From positions 3,100,001-3,164,000 of the forward strand of contig JAYJMM010000037.1 in NCBI GenBank assembly GCA_037349105.1: a stretch of DNA of 64,000 nucleotides. The letters run 5' to 3'. A program made the translations under genes and the position numbers. The DNA is from Limnomonas spitsbergensis. Its lineage: Eukaryota > Chlorophyta > Chlorophyceae > Chlamydomonadales. This document shows positions 11,070 through 23,384 of this stretch, one piece after another. The notes under the pieces are model-generated. The model searched no databases and had not been told where the DNA came from. It was given only the letters and a program-made list of their open reading frames with translations. The first letter of the stretch is position 1; every line of letters starts with the position of its first letter.

Positions 11070-12985
11070 TGGCCCGTGCCTGCGTACTGTACCCCTGTTT
11101 TCCTGCCCTGTCAGAGGATAGGAAGGAACCCTGATTGCCGACACAACCCGGTGTTGTTTCGTTGCCGGGTGGCCCGTTTTGAAAAGCTCTGATGTTTGGG
11201 CTTGAAGAACTCATAACCTCCAATGCTGTAATCCTTTTATCATTTCCTGGCGCCACTTCAATAGATTTGACGGTATTCGATTTCAAGGATCTGGAGGCAG
11301 CCAGGACTGCCCAACAACTTGTATCCTTACCTTCTAAAACTCCTCTTCCTGTTTCGCCTCTCCTCATGATCTTACTGTGACTCTTAAATCTCCTTTTTCC
11401 CCTCTCGATCACCCCTTTATTTTCTGCACCTCTTTTTTACCGCACCATTGCTCTTGGATAGCCTCATTATTTCCTGGACTTCTTTTTATCATACTTCGAT
11501 GTCCTCTCTCCGTCTTCAATGCTGGTTACCCGCTCTGCCTTCTCCTTCACCGCCACCTCCTCCTGAGGAAGCCAATGCTGAAATCCGTTGGACCGCAACA
11601 GCCAGCCTTGACCCGCCCTGCGTCTCCACCCTTCTATTTCTTGCCAGTGCCCCTTATCTTAACTACCAGAGCTGCTCTGAGTGCTGCTGCCTGGGGCACG
11701 GGCCCCATGCTAGGCACGGGTGAGTTCCAGATTCAAATTTCAAATTCCGAGAGATATTTGAATGGGGTCTGTGGATGCATCTGCCATCAAAGATAATTCC
11801 TGAACGCCAAAATGCAATTACAGCTGCTGGAACATTTGTAATTTCCTGATTTGTGTTTCAATTTGAATTTGTATGGGCAAAATCGTTGTCACTGGTTTGT
11901 GTGTTAGGTATATGGTGCGATGTCTTTTTCTCACTTGTGGGCTTGAGTGCATCACTTACCAGAACAACCGGCAATGCCCTGGCCCTGAGATTGCCCTGAA
12001 ACCTGACCTCTATGACCTGGCCTGTGTATTTAATCCTTTGTTGCATTTACTTACCTGCTGCTTGGGCGCCAGAGGCCGCACGGGCAGCTCCATTTTCAGC
12101 CCAGAACTCGTCGTGACAAGTTGTGGCCACCGGTTAGGTCATGCCAGGAATGTAAAATGATTGGTTAATACCAGGGGGATCCCCCTGGTTGATACCCAGC
12201 ATTTGAACTTGCACCCTGAACCTTCAGCCCTGCCGTGAATTCTGAACCCCGATCCCGAATTCTTGCAGGTCCTGCCCCCAGAGACTGGACTCCAGAAGCA
12301 ACGGAAGCAGCATTCTGCAGTCCGCAGAATTATGTCAGGGTGAGCCCGAGTAGGTGATCGATTTCACAATTGCGCTGGTAGGAGGGGGCCCAGGAAGATA
12401 AGGCAGTCGTGCCCCCCTGGTCATACCCAATGCCCAAATGTGAATATGCTGTTTGGCAATGGGGCACATTTACAAAAATCTATGATCATTGCGCCCTTGC
12501 CAGGCTGGCAAGTGATTTACCCTCCTGGATTGAGCAATAAGGTGCATGCAGTTTGAAAAAACTGATCTTCACAGTCCACGAGCCGCTTACAGAGAAGTGT
12601 GGATGCCTGGGGCTTTGTGTTCTAAGGAGGGTGGATATGTTGCCATCAGCACATGCCATGACAGGCACTCCGGCCAGAAGAAACGTATTGGTCTGACAAT
12701 ACCGGAACACAGTCCAATACACATTTCTATAGTAGCGTCTGAGGCCGATCAAGGTTCCTTCTGTTGCCAGCTGCGTCTGATCAGGCAGAACAAAAAGCAA
12801 CCCCTACTGCTTCAGACATATGTAATTGTTATATACTTATATTCGAATCAGAGATTCAATCTCTGACTGAAATGTACCAGCCCCTGGAGTGAGATCCTGT
12901 CTACGCTTACTTTGAAATACTGGTGGACATCCAAGAACCTTTTCCTCTTCAGGATCCTGATGTCATTTAAATTTGAATTCACATG
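11064..12985 (+). repeat. Dispersed repeat family 1, copy 2 (longest plus-strand copy)
   Basis: Starts with the same post-array sequence as copy 1. It carries the block TVFDFKDLEAARTAQQ (about 11265-11320), the TASLDPPC exon trace ending at a GTGAGT donor near 11718, an exon trace around 12070-12130 ending VVAT, a VLPPETGL trace near 12270 and the last-exon trace IVASEADQGSFC near 12735. Compared with copy 7 it has frameshifts and stops throughout, so it is dead. Two short insertions resembling the minisatellite unit lie at 12170-12200 and 12395-12412. The 3' part aligns with 53690-53960 in inverted orientation. Confidence 0.7.
12171..12188. repeat. Perfect 18 bp palindrome CCAGGGGGATCCCCCTGG
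   Basis: A perfect inverted repeat centred on GGATCC, inside family 1 copy 2. The equivalent position in copy 4 (near 24520) lacks it. It is flanked by GGTTAATA on the left and TTGATACC on the right. The right half resembles the 29 bp minisatellite unit. Confidence 0.8.
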
Positions 12986-13204
12986 TCAAAGTCCATGAGC
13001 CCTTTCCCCTTGCTTTTCCTGCGGTAGGAATCCTGTCCTTTGAATACTGGTACGGCTTTTTTTGAACACACACACACACACACATAAAAACTCTAAAAAG
13101 CGCACACTGATACTGCAGGGATATTGAACAGATGTGCAATCCACCTGCCAGGCTGGGTTCCGATTAAACAACACTATTGTTTGCCAATTGCAGCGCATCT
13201 ACGC
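12986..13204. other. Short spacer with a (CA)n microsatellite
   Basis: The stretch holds a CA dinucleotide run at about 13065-13083 and no supported gene. Confidence 0.6.
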
Positions 13205-13520
13205 ATCAGCCCACCCGCACAAGGAGGAGGCCAGCATGAAGAATGCGCAGCCAGGCCAGCCGTCCACTGAACAGCCTGCATGAGCCCCATGTAGGCAGGT
13301 TGCTGCAGATCGAAAGGTGCGAAGTAGAAATATCCACCCTGGCATCCTGGAGGAGGATGTGGCTAGACCGCTTCATCATGAGGTATTTGAAACCTGGAAT
13401 GCAGTGGGGTTGGGCGGAAGCCTCAAGGTTCAGACAAGGCATGCATTGTGTCGTGAACGAGGTGCCCAGCGGCCACTCAGCACTGTCATGGGCTACTACA
13501 CAGGGTCGATGCGCCAGCAC
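13205..13520 (-). repeat. Dispersed repeat family 2, copy 2
   Basis: On the minus strand this copy reads DSAEWPLGTSFTTQC, then LEASAQPHCIPG, then SSHILLQDA, in one open frame of 104 codons. It matches the peptide of copies at 8285-8640 and 56800-57085 in the same frame. No BTB/WD40 gene lies beside this copy, so family 2 also moves independently. Confidence 0.6.
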
Positions 13521-14150
13521 TGGTGTGTATCAAGACCTGCTGTCAAGGCCTGCCACTCTCAGCTTCAAAAAAGCCATCAAGTCCTCCTGGAAGGCCGTGT
13601 ACCGTCTAGTACTGGATGACCAGCCCCTCGTTGACAAAGCCATCGTTGAGCAGGTGGGTCACCAGTGTTCATTTTAGCGCATTTCATGGGCAATTCAGCT
13701 AACTCACGAGTTCATGAGATATTGAACGCTGAGGGTAGTTTGTCATGCGGCATGGGCGTCCAGCCGCCAGCCAGTCAAGGTTTGATCCCAATCAGCATAA
13801 CAGTTGGCTGCTCTGCAGCTTCCCATGGGTGGTTTGGCCCCTTTAAAGAAATCATTTGGGTCACACGGCGCAAGCTATGCTGCTGAGAGTCCTGCCCCGG
13901 AGAGATTTATATACTATGAACCCTTCACCCTGAATTATGACAGGGCCCCAAAATTGGCATTCCTCAATGAGGAATACGTGCTTGCAAACAAGTCAGGAGG
14001 CTGAGCCAATTGGGCATAAGTTTGATCAGCTTAGGCGACTTGTAACAGGGCATGACCCCTCTTGGACGTCCATACCTGCAGTCTCTCTGGCGATGCCCAG
14101 ATGCTGTAAAAATGGGATTTCAGGTCTAAAGCTCGTCTAAAAGCTTTAAA
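13521..14150. other. 630 bp without a recognised feature
   Basis: Short frames exist on both strands, but none is repeated elsewhere in the window or resembles a protein I recognise. Confidence 0.5.
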
Positions 14151-14965
14151 ATCCCTCTTGATTCTTCTGGACCTCCTCTTTTGATCTGTCTGGCCTCTTT
14201 ATGCCACTGTGGCTCTTGGATTTCCCTTGCTTTCTGGATCGCCTCTTCACTGCACCCTTGCTCTTGGATTAATTAATGTCCTGGATCTGCTTTTTAAATT
14301 TCCTGCACTCCTCTTAATCGCGCCTTGTGCTGCCAACCTTCACCTGTCCCGCTTCGCCCCCCTTCTGTTTCTCGCCCGTTACCTGTCGGCTCGTTTTCAG
14401 CACGACCTGGACAACCGGCAACACCCTGGCCCTGAGACCTGACCTCCCTGACCTGGCCTGTGTATTTAGTCCCCGATTGCATTTATATACCTGCTGCTTG
14501 GGCCCTAAAGGCTGCACATCCATTTATGCCTTGTGCCCATAGGGCACAGTTGTGGCCACTGGGCAGGTGATATCAGGACTTGGGATTGTAAACATGTTGG
14601 TGGTCTGGCCGATACTTGATACACAGTATTTGGACATGCTTTCTGAACTCGAACCCTGACCTGAATCCTGGACCCCAAACCCAAACTCTTGCAGGAACCT
14701 GCCCCCAGGGACATGACTCCGGTGGTAACGGAATCAGTATGCTGCAGAATGATGTCAGGGTGAGCTTGACGAGGCTGTAGTTTTTGCATTAATAGCGACG
14801 TCAGAAAGGGGGGCGTGAACATATTATTTGGCGTTGAGAAGCCGTTCCTCCTTTCTTTCTGAGATAGGCGTTTGACGTTGGGAATTTGAAAGAGAACATC
14901 TCCGTAGTCCACGAGTCGCTGACAGGAAAGTGTGGAGGCCTGGGGCTTGTGACCCACAATATCCC
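14150..14965 (+). repeat. Dispersed repeat family 1, copy 3 (internal fragment)
   Basis: The block around 14190-14330 matches the inverted copy near 55500-55700. The block at 14380-14570 matches the exon that ends GTGGCCACTGG in other copies. The block near 14760 contains the GELDEAVVFA trace directly after a CAG acceptor. The end matches the CCACGAGTCGCTGACAG block of other copies. Frames are disrupted. Confidence 0.6.
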
Positions 14966-16060
14966 CACCCAACTAGCGCTAAGCAGTCAACAACCACATC
15001 TAGTACAAAGCTAGAGCAAGCCTCCCATTCCTGCCCTGGCACAACTGGTGAAAGACTGTGGATGCAACTGGTGTGTGTGCTCATTGCCCAACCCTGCTCC
15101 CCTTGTTCCTCCTGGACGCCAGGGCCCTGGAAGTAAGCATGTGGCACTTCATGCTTGCCATCTCCGTTTGTCAAGCAATGTTGGCAGTCGTTTGTCTCAC
15201 TCCGCTGACTGTTGCGCCAACCTCTAGTGTCCGCTGAGCTGTTGAAGCCAAGTCGCAGCCCTTAGTTTATGCCCACACAAACACACTCCTCGTGGTTGGT
15301 GCGCCAGCATGTAGCCCGCTTACAAAGGAAGGCACGGTAGGCTGCCGCAGCCCTGGGCTCAGTGGCGGAGAAAGTAGGCACGGTAGGCTGCTGCAGACCT
15401 TGACTCAGTAGCGGGATCCCTAGGAACCCTTGGCCTGGCGAGTCGTGTTGCACGTGCTCTTAGGCTTCATCCACTAGCGCCATCACCTTTGTGACGCAGG
15501 GCTGCTGTAGGTCGGTTCATTGGTTGCTGCCTGACGCAGCCGCTGCTGATCCTCGAGGGCACCCAGCGCTTCACTGCACCAAGTGCGCCTTCGAGTGCTT
15601 TGCCAGACCACGTGTTGCATGTTGGCCGCCATGGCTGCCACCATGAGTGGGCTGTCTTGCTGTGCTGCCGTTGCCACTGCTGCGTTATTGCAGCGGAGCA
15701 CATGATGCCACCAGCTGTTAGGATGTTCATTAACCCCGGCTGGCTGCGGACGCATGTAGCCTCATTTTTGGACACAATTGCTGAAGCAAGCTGGACTGCA
15801 TCCTGCTGTTGAGGTACTGCCTAGGCTGGGGGTAATGAACATCCTAACCAGTGGCTCACAACACATCTCCGTATTCGGCGCAGCGGCGTATATAGCCGCC
15901 ATCCAGATGTGTGATGGCAGATGGGCCCGTGGCGCACCTTGGCGGCCATGTGGCGTATACTGTGCAGTACGGCAGCCATACGTACCATTGTACCCCCTGG
16001 CTTTACGTAGCATGACCTTCCTCATGATGCCGCATGCATGCTGCATGATGCATGATAGTT
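14965..16060 (-). mobile_element. Retroelement debris, minus orientation
   Basis: The segment at 15260-15600 reads on the minus strand like 16500-16760 and 63650-63900 on the plus strand, including the WCSEALGALED trace in the longer copies (here TWCSEALGALED). The segment 15600-16060 matches 63480-63700. It lies head to head with the plus-strand fragment that follows. Frames are interrupted, so I annotate no functional gene. Confidence 0.45.
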
Positions 16061-16139
16061 GAGGTCTTGGACAGGCTTTTGCATGGCCCTGCTAAAAACT
16101 GAAACCACCTCATCTCATGCTCCCACATTGTGTAGGCCT

Positions 16140-17640
16140 ATAAGGAGGAGGACCATCTGAGGCTGACCTGCCCGGCCATATCGAACAAGATTATGACATT
16201 TAAAGCTAGGCAGAGCATGCAGCCAACTCCTGAGATGTGGTGTGGGCCAACTCCAGAGCAAGCTGCAGGCCAGCTTTCTACAGCACCTGCGTTAGGCAGC
16301 GGGGCTCCCTGCGTCAGCCGCCAGTTGGGGAGTCCTGAGGGAGCTACAGATTCAACCGTTACAGCAAGGGTGGTGGCACCATGTCCTTCGCTTCTACATG
16401 CAGCGGTAACACCGACAGCACATGACAATAGCCCACTCTTTGCGGCAGCCATGGCGGCTGATATGCAGCCCGCGCTCAGTTAGACCAATGGAGGACGCAA
16501 TTGGTGCAGTGTACTGCTAGGTGCCTTAGAGGAGCTAGAGCGGGGAGTAGCCGCTTCCAAACTGCGTCATGCAGCGGCTGACCTACAACTTCTCCCCGTA
16601 GCAAAGGTGCCAGCGCTAGTGGATGCTGCCTATGAGCGGGCGCAGATGGACGTCGTTGGCCGGGAAGACCTTACGGACTACGCCACCAAACACAGGTCTG
16701 TGGCCACCTACCACGCCTGGTTTCAGCCTACAGCAGGCGCACGCCAGGAAGCGCACTAGCAAGAGGGCGTGCGCTCGTGTGTGCACTAACTTAAGGCTGC
16801 GACTCGGAGCGGCCAGTATAGCTGATCATACAGCACGGCGCAGCGATCAGCAGCGGACACACGCTCCTGCTGATGGTGCTGGGCTGAGGAACACGGCCAA
16901 CAGGTGGAGGATGCGCTGCATGTGTACTTTCAGTGCCCTTGCGTGAAAGAGAGGCTGAGGGCGAGAGGTTGGGCAGTCCTCCCGAAGGGCGCCACGGACT
17001 TTCAGCAGTTGTACCAGGACAGGCATAGGTGGGAGGCTCTGGCTTTTGTTGAGGACGTGGTAGACTTTGTTGAGGGCTAGTCTGCTGTCTTTTTATGCCT
17101 CCTTGGGGACTGGGTCTTTCCCTTTTTGTGTCTCTCTTGCTTTCAGAGGCGGGGATCCTTCGGTCTGCCTTTCCGTCTTCTTGAGGGGTGTTTTTTCAGT
17201 CAAGTAAGGAGAATTGAAGGGGTCACTTGGCTACCAGTCCTGCAGGTAGCTACAGTCAAGGTACAGCCAAAGCAGAAACAAAGAGGAGCGATACAGCATT
17301 CTGGACTGTTAGGGCATTTCTAGTAACCTATGTACAGTTTTTTGTGGCTACCCCTAGGCTAGTCTCTTTATGGGCTGGGGATCCGGATTACCTGACTTTT
17401 GTGTTCTTGTCGTTTGGTGGGTGAAATTGCTATCATTTATTTCCTCTTGTGCTTACCTTCAGACTTTCCTATCCGGCTTTTTCTTTGCCGACGTGGCCAA
17501 GCTTCATTTGAATCATTTCAGCATGGCTCAGAGGTGTAACGCCATAAGAGCTGGACAGCCACCTCAACTAGGACGGCTGGTCCATCTGAGTGTTCTACTG
17601 CAGGCACTACTTTTTGATACCGGAATAAACGTTCAGCGTT
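16140..17640 (+). mobile_element. Non-LTR-type retroelement 3' portion (degenerate)
   Basis: Three broken coding blocks are visible. Block one, about 16500-16760, contains RNWCSVLLGALEELERG and YATKHRSVATYHAWFQPT. Block two, about 16880-17083, ends with WAEEHGQQVEDALHVYFQCP and, after a gap, KGATDFQQLYQDRHRWEALA, FVEDVVDFVEG and a stop. In the 63100 copy the same place begins CQLCWAEGH, which completes a C-x2-C...H-x4-C motif like the C-terminal cysteine motif of LINE-type reverse transcriptases. The 3' untranslated part continues to about 17640 and recurs at 3110-3290, 51890-52110 and 61840-62860. The polymerase domain itself is not seen. Confidence 0.5.
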
Positions 17641-18658
17641 GACATGCCACATGCATGCCATGTAGGGGATATGTAAACATGTTCTCGTGGCTGGGCTGCA
17701 ATTGTGAATTTCTTTTGCCTTTCAGCCTTCAGCCTGAGGCCGCATGCACGCACAACAACGTTGCATGGGCATGTGTTTGAAAGCCGGTCAAGGTCTAGTC
17801 TTAATCGGGCAAAGTCGAGAATGCCAGGTTGCATATTTTCTCTGATACCAAAGAAATGAACACTGGCGGCTGATAGTAATCATTTTATACATCCAACCTT
17901 ACAGAAATTGACATCAAATTAATCAAAATGTCACATATTCAAACAAATCTAAAATAGCAGCACCCCAGACACTTACGCTTCCAATCTTATCGACGCTTTG
18001 ATAGTCTACACGACTTGCCTACATCCACTTTTGTTCCCAGAAAAGAAATGCAGTAGGTAGGTGCAGAGCTACCAAGGTACAGATGATCGGATATTGACGA
18101 TACCGAAGGAGAAGTACCGCATTATCGGCATGACTGCATTTTAAATGACTTGCGAACAATCTAGGGTGAATTGTAAAATTATTTGTTTGAAGTAAAAGAC
18201 AAGGAAGAAGCCAGGTTCCGGAGGATGAAGGGACACAGAAAAATCCTACACTAAGCTACAATGTTACTTTTAGTGCGCCCGATACCACTTTGGCAGGCCA
18301 ACATGCAGCCACCACTAGGCCCATGGGGACCAAAGTTTGGACTGCTTATGGCCAGCTAACCAAGCACCTACGCCTGGTGCACCTAGCCCCCTCGGCCATA
18401 GACCCTTTCATTCACACCTGAGTTGTGCCTAAAGCGCCCCCAAGTAACCCTGGTCATCAGCAAGGGGACATCACGCCAGGGAAAGCAGAAGACGCATCGG
18501 AACACTTGTTGCCCAAATGCCCACCAAGCTTATAAAGTACAAAATAAGATTCTTCCACTACCCGCCCCCTGATCATCTGGTAAAGCAACCTTCATCCTTG
18601 CCAAGTATATTCAATAATTTTAAAAAGGAAGGCATGATAATGTTAGGCATGGAGCACT
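17640..18658. other. Retroelement-derived and duplicated 3' flank of gene 2, no gene seen
   Basis: The segment 17640-17830 matches 61670-61860 in inverted orientation and, more loosely, 52120-52240. The segment 17870-18658 matches the 3' flanks of the other two BTB/WD40 copies. No TGTAA lies within 100 bp past the gene 2 stop. Confidence 0.55.
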
Positions 18659-21600
18659 CTAGCGCCAAACCTGAATGCTGGATGAGAACACGCCCTCCCC
18701 TTCCACCGGAGCTGCTGTGATTAGGCACAGAGTCGTCAGGCCAGGGTCGTGGCAGTATGTTCTCAGTCCATGTCCCTCTTCAGGCTTATAGTCATCCAAA
18801 GCCACCTGCTTGCTGATGTCCCAGGTTCTCAGCCGCTGACCCCCGGAGAATGAGGCCAGCACAGTGGTCCCTGAAGCGTCTAGGGCAACCTCAGTCCACT
18901 TGTCATTACCACATGGATCCTCAAAGGCCAGGCCGCTGCACAAGCCTGTACCAAGATCCCACACCCTGATGGTCTTATCATCATCGCAGCTGCTAACTGC
19001 TGTGCGGCCGCTGAAATCCATTCCAACGCTGCCGACTGGACCTTGGTGTCCCTCCATGGCGCGCACACATCCACCAGTGCGTGTATCCCACAAACGTACG
19101 GTCTTATCGAAAGAGCATGAAATAATCAAGCTGGTCTCCTCCGAGGATTGCCAATTGTCGACCATGTCGCTGTGCCCTCTCAGGCCCGGCATAGCCTCCA
19201 TATCCCTGGATATATCCCACATGCTGATCACGTTTGCAGCCGCATGAGTGCAATACACAACACAGTTGCCGCCGTGCCAGGTAGGGCGATACAAGCCTTC
19301 TGCACCTTCTGGCTCAAATGCACCTCGGAGCTGACGGCTAGCCAGGTCCCAGATATTGCACGTGTCATCAGACCCTCTAACCAATACCAGTCCATTGGCA
19401 TTGATGTCAAGGCCAGACACGGTGCCCTCGTCCCCAGCTCCAACTGGTATGCGACCTGCCATCCTCTGATTGTCAATATCCCACATTTGGAGATACCTTT
19501 GGTTTTCATGGTAGACATCGAAAACCAGCTGGGAGTTCCACACACAGCTCGAACTGTATTCATCGTCTCCAACCCAATGTTCAAGAAGGCTATCACCCTG
19601 GGGGTCAGAAACACAGGTAAGGCCCAGCTCAAGGCAGTCATTATCTCTGAAAAATAACTCATGGCCCAGATGATCTCATCATGGTTGCAAATTTAAACCA
19701 ACACGCCCGCACTGCCCTCCCCCTCCTCCTACTCACATTCGCCACTATTGTGCACTTGACTGACGGAGGCTGGCTGATCCGAGGAACACATGATCCCTGT
19801 GAATGAGGAGCAACATAAACGTTAACATGACGTTAAAGTTGAGCAATGCAATGCAGTCTCTAAAATCTTGAACTGGTGATAAGGAGGGGCCAGGGCAAGA
19901 GGGAATACCTCCTGCATATTTTATTCCTATTTTTAGTTCAATGTAATATTTACATCAGATCATCAGATCTGTATTTCAACGGCAAGAGACATCTGGTAAC
20001 ACCGGCAATACACCGGCATATAATGGGAAGATCAAAACAATGTGTGCCTCAAACAACAATGCGCACACCCTCACCTTGAACCCAAACGGCAGGCCTGACA
20101 TCACGTTAATAACCTCCAGACATGTTTCCTGACGGAGCCCCTGCAGTAGGCCCCTCTGGACAGGGTTGTACAGAGCACCCATAATAGGAGAGACAGCTGG
20201 CTTTGTCGCCTTAGAGAGCTGAGACAGGCATGCCCGAATTATGGGCGTGTACTGCAGGGAGTCAGACAGCGCGAGCCATTCAAACAGATCTGGGCCGGAT
20301 GCTGAGCTGGCAGCTGATGCCGATGATTGCACAAGAGTAGGAGGTGAGGGCCAGAACTGAGGCTTGGCAGCATCAAAGGCATTTGAACAAAGCTCCAGCA
20401 CAGCCGGCATGTCGTACTGGTGCGCGATAGGCAGAATCCGGAAGGCGATGGCTGGGGTCACTGTGGATGCTGCCCCTTTGATCACTGCAAGATAAACATG
20501 AGGGCAATGGGTATTAGACGCTGATGATTAAACATGCTAGTTGAGGTAAACAAGGGCAATGAGCATTCAAAGCTGAGTTATGAGACATGCCAGCTGACAT
20601 AAACGCTCAGCCGATAAACCAAGCTTACCTGCGGGGTACAGTAACCTGAGCACCTCCATCCAGTCCTCCAAGCATCCATCGACCTATCATGAACAGAACA
20701 ATGTTTTTTGTCTCAGCCAGTTAAAGAGGGGTGCAGTTTTACACCCCAAAGTTGTTGAGCTTGATGAGGTCTTTCTAAATCTGGTGTTAAAATGATTGTG
20801 GTCCAGGTGGGGGGTCCATAGGGGTGGGCAACGTGGAAGGGGGGGCCAGGCTGGGGTCTCCCCAAAAGTCTGAATTCAGAAATAAAGGAAACAACAATCC
20901 TTGTCTCAACATGTCATTCCTAAACCGAAATGCGCGCTAATTTTGCAGTCTAGGAATACGATTTTTTTGCCCACTGGTACGCCAGGTGCCAAGTTCTCTC
21001 AGCAAACCCTTAACCTTCTTTGAGCCGCTGGTGGTGTGATGCACGCATCCAACATCCGCTGCGTCCTCATCACTGTGCTTTCGATCAGCATTGCCTTCAT
21101 GGCCCTGGCCTACAAGATCCCCGCTGCGCTCCACTACGCGATGGACGAAACCTTCATATGGTATTGCCCACTAGGAAACATCAAGACACTGGCACGGGAG
21201 GGCAGCAAAGAGTGCAAGTTCAGGGTGGGGGGGGACAAGCCAGGGTGCACCATGTCTGGGACAGACAAGGCAGCGGCGGCGGCGGCGGCGGTGGAGGCCA
21301 TAAGGCCGGCCTCAGAGGAGGGTGTAGAGAAAGAGGATCCGAAAGACTGGTTGTTTATTGCATTGCTTTGGGTGCCGGAATACATGATGACAGAGAACTT
21401 TCCATGCCTTCAACGATGGCTTTTGACGCTGATGCTTGGCAGTTGTATCGCTGGGCGAACGATTGCAACTCAGCCTTGCGCGCTTATTTTGACTGCCGGG
21501 ATTGATAATTTAATTTGTTTTGGCCTGCGTGATACAATAAAAAGGCGCGCGGTACATTTAATGAATGATATTTTGGGGGGTTGCCACCTGGTTGCCGCTT

Positions 21601-22114
21601 TACTTTTGGTACCGGTACCCAGTTCGGTATGCCTGACAATTAAATGTTGCATCTAGAGAAAGAGCCCTTCAAATGAGTTGAATTGAAATGGCGCTCGGTT
21701 TTAGAAGCTGAACTTGTATGGACTACCAGCACCCTACTGGTACATGGGCCAGTGCCACCCATGTACAGGGTGGTGGGCATGACAGCCTTCTCATCATGGG
21801 ACCATTGGCCCACATGGCGGCATGGACATTGATACAGGTGATCTATTCATTTGTCCACACAGAGATCTCAATCAGCTGATACTCGGTTCACTTACTGCCA
21901 CGGTAGATGATGCTGCATCAACTGCAGCTTGGCTAGCATGTCGCTTCCGAGCTGGATCGTCGTGGTCCGACCTGGCTTCCGGCAGGAAACTTTCCAGAAC
22001 TTCAGAGGCCAGCCCAAGAAGGCTCCGATGCGCCCTGACGCAGCGTCCATCGGAGAAGCTTATAGTGATGTCACCCCGAGATAGAGCCGTTTCAAGCGTA
22101 TGCTGGCTGCTCAT
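18659..22114 (-). CDS. BTB/POZ-WD40 repeat protein, gene 2 (five exons)
   Basis: Exons on the minus strand are 22114-21896, 20683-20629, 20484-20075, 19796-19737 and 19597-18659, giving 560 residues with consistent phases. It is a close paralogue of gene 1: BTB (GDITISFSDGRCVRAHRSL, CLEDWMEVLRLLYPA), a BACK-like stretch and a WD40 propeller of six or seven blades (DKTVRLWDTRTGGCVRAMEG, KTIRVWDLGTG). If the last exon is started upstream at the in-frame ATG used by gene 1, a 1 bp difference breaks the frame. With the acceptor at CCCCCAG|GGTGATAGC the frame is intact, so the gene looks functional. A CUL3-adaptor role is inferred only. Intron 1 holds a plus-strand open frame that gene 1 lacks. 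Confidence 0.85.
20684..21035 (-). other. Intron 1 of gene 2, part next to exon 2
   Basis: Partly alignable with intron 1 of gene 1 near 6200-6480. No gene seen here. Confidence 0.5.
21036..21656 (+). CDS. Hypothetical ORF inside intron 1 of gene 2, opposite strand
   Basis: A 206-codon frame from MHASNIRCVLITV. The first part looks coding-like: a hydrophobic N-terminus that could be a signal or membrane segment, a stretch with several Cys, and a GC-rich alanine run (AAAAAAAVEA) at about 21273-21300. The second half is AT-richer and less convincing, and the real coding part may end near 21340 at a splice site. The homologous introns of gene 1 and copy 3 do not contain it, so it is an insertion. 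I recognise no family. Confidence 0.3.
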   Translation: MMHASNIRCVLITVLSISIAFMALAYKIPAALHYAMDETFIWYCPLGNIKTLAREGSKECKFRVGGDKPGCTMSGTDKAAAAAAAVEAIRPASEEGVEKEDPKDWLFIALLWVPEYMMTENFPCLQRWLLTLMLGSCIAGRTIATQPCALILTAGIDNLICFGLRDTIKRRAVHLMNDILGGCHLVAALLLVPVPSSVCLTIKCCI

Positions 22115-22139
22115 GGTTACCGGATTTCCAATGTTACGA

Positions 22140-22554
22140 TAGTGATCCTTACTTTAGATTTTCAGATCAGCGCAAATCCCTAGTGAACTCCCCCCCAAGC
22201 GTGACGACCAGGGACAGGGGCTGGGCTGACGATAGTGTGAAACTGTGGAATTGCGAAGGGGGTGTGGACGTTGCGACTGCCAGATGTGCATTGATCATGA
22301 GCTGCAACGGCTTCACATCAACAGTATGATGGTGGGTTTATCATGCCTCTGATTCTAAAATAAAAGAAAGGATAACGCCGAAAGCTCCTCGGTGAAATCG
22401 GCCTCCCGCAGGTGCACCCGCTGTACCGACAGCCCGACAGCCCGACACATGGCCTGACTAGGTTTGCAGAATGCTGCCGGGCATAGTTCGAGTATCAGGT
22501 TCTTCAGAGGCACGAGTCCGACAGGCCCCATTCATCATCTGCCAAAAATCTAGG
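22140..22554. other. 5' flank of BTB/WD40 gene 2
   Basis: Presumed promoter region. It diverges from the gene 1 flank within about 30 bp upstream of the start codon. No gene or clear motif seen. Confidence 0.4.
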
Positions 22555-22760
22555 CATCAGCCTATCCTCGCGAAGGAGGATGGCGTGAAGCATGTGCGGC
22601 CTTTGTGCAACCATGAACCAGCGCATGAGCCCCATCCCATGTTGGCAGGATGCTGCAGGTAACATGGTGGGGATCAAGAGTGAAGCCATCATGGCATCCA
22701 TGAGGAGGATGTGGCCAGAACCCTGAGCATGAGGTCTTACAGCTGGTCATCCATGCTGCC
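22555..22760 (-). repeat. Dispersed repeat family 2, copy 3 (short)
   Basis: Shares AGGAGGATG...GTGAAGCATG and the CCATG...GGCAGG...GCTGCAG block with 8290-8410 and 13210-13320. The conserved peptide frame is not intact. It lies upstream of BTB/WD40 gene 2 in the same relative position as in gene 1 and copy 3. Confidence 0.5.
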
Positions 22761-23384
22761 TGGTCTTGGCTCCTTGCTGACCTTGCTTAACGGGATTTAG
22801 ACGAGGCTGCTGGTGCACATGGAGCTTATGGCCTGTCATACCATGCATGCACATATGACTCATCCCATGGTACCCAAACTCCACACCCTCGTAGTTCAAG
22901 GAAACACATTAAAATACATGTTCTTACCAGCCACTTCAGCCCTCCACTCCAAATGTGGACTACCAGTCGACAAGCACGGCACGGTGGTGGATAGATCCAG
23001 TCATCCAGACCCTGTGGGTGCTAGGAGGGTGATCTTTATTTTTGAATGCGCTATGGAGGAGGTGCCCTTGCTGTTGTTTCTTTCATCCGTGGCTGCCAGA
23101 TCTGCATCGGGACCTGAACTGTTCCTTGGCACGGTTTGCTTACCCAACTCACCACCATCCTCCTCCTCCGTCGTTGACTTTGATGCCTTGACGCTCAACT
23201 GTTTATAACAAAATGTCTGGCCGGAAATAAATATGTTGTCAACACAGGCCACGGAAGTGTCTGGCTGACAAGTAATATGGTGTCAACATGGGCTGCATAG
23301 AGGAGCTGTTTTGGCTGAGGCGGGTCGAGGCGAAGCGGCCATCAGGGAGAGGTGGGATTATGGGAGACAGCTTTAGCTACTAAT
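22761..23384. other. 620 bp without a recognised gene
   Basis: Contains a 131-codon plus-strand frame (22813-23208) with no recognisable domain. A short direct repeat (ATGTTGTCAACA, ATGGTGTCAACA) lies at about 23232-23290. Nothing else stands out. Confidence 0.4.

Noticed and set aside
19228..19662. Frameshift in BTB/WD40 gene 2 before the WD40 part
   Set aside because: The shift disappears when the last acceptor is placed at the CCCCCAG conserved in all three copies.
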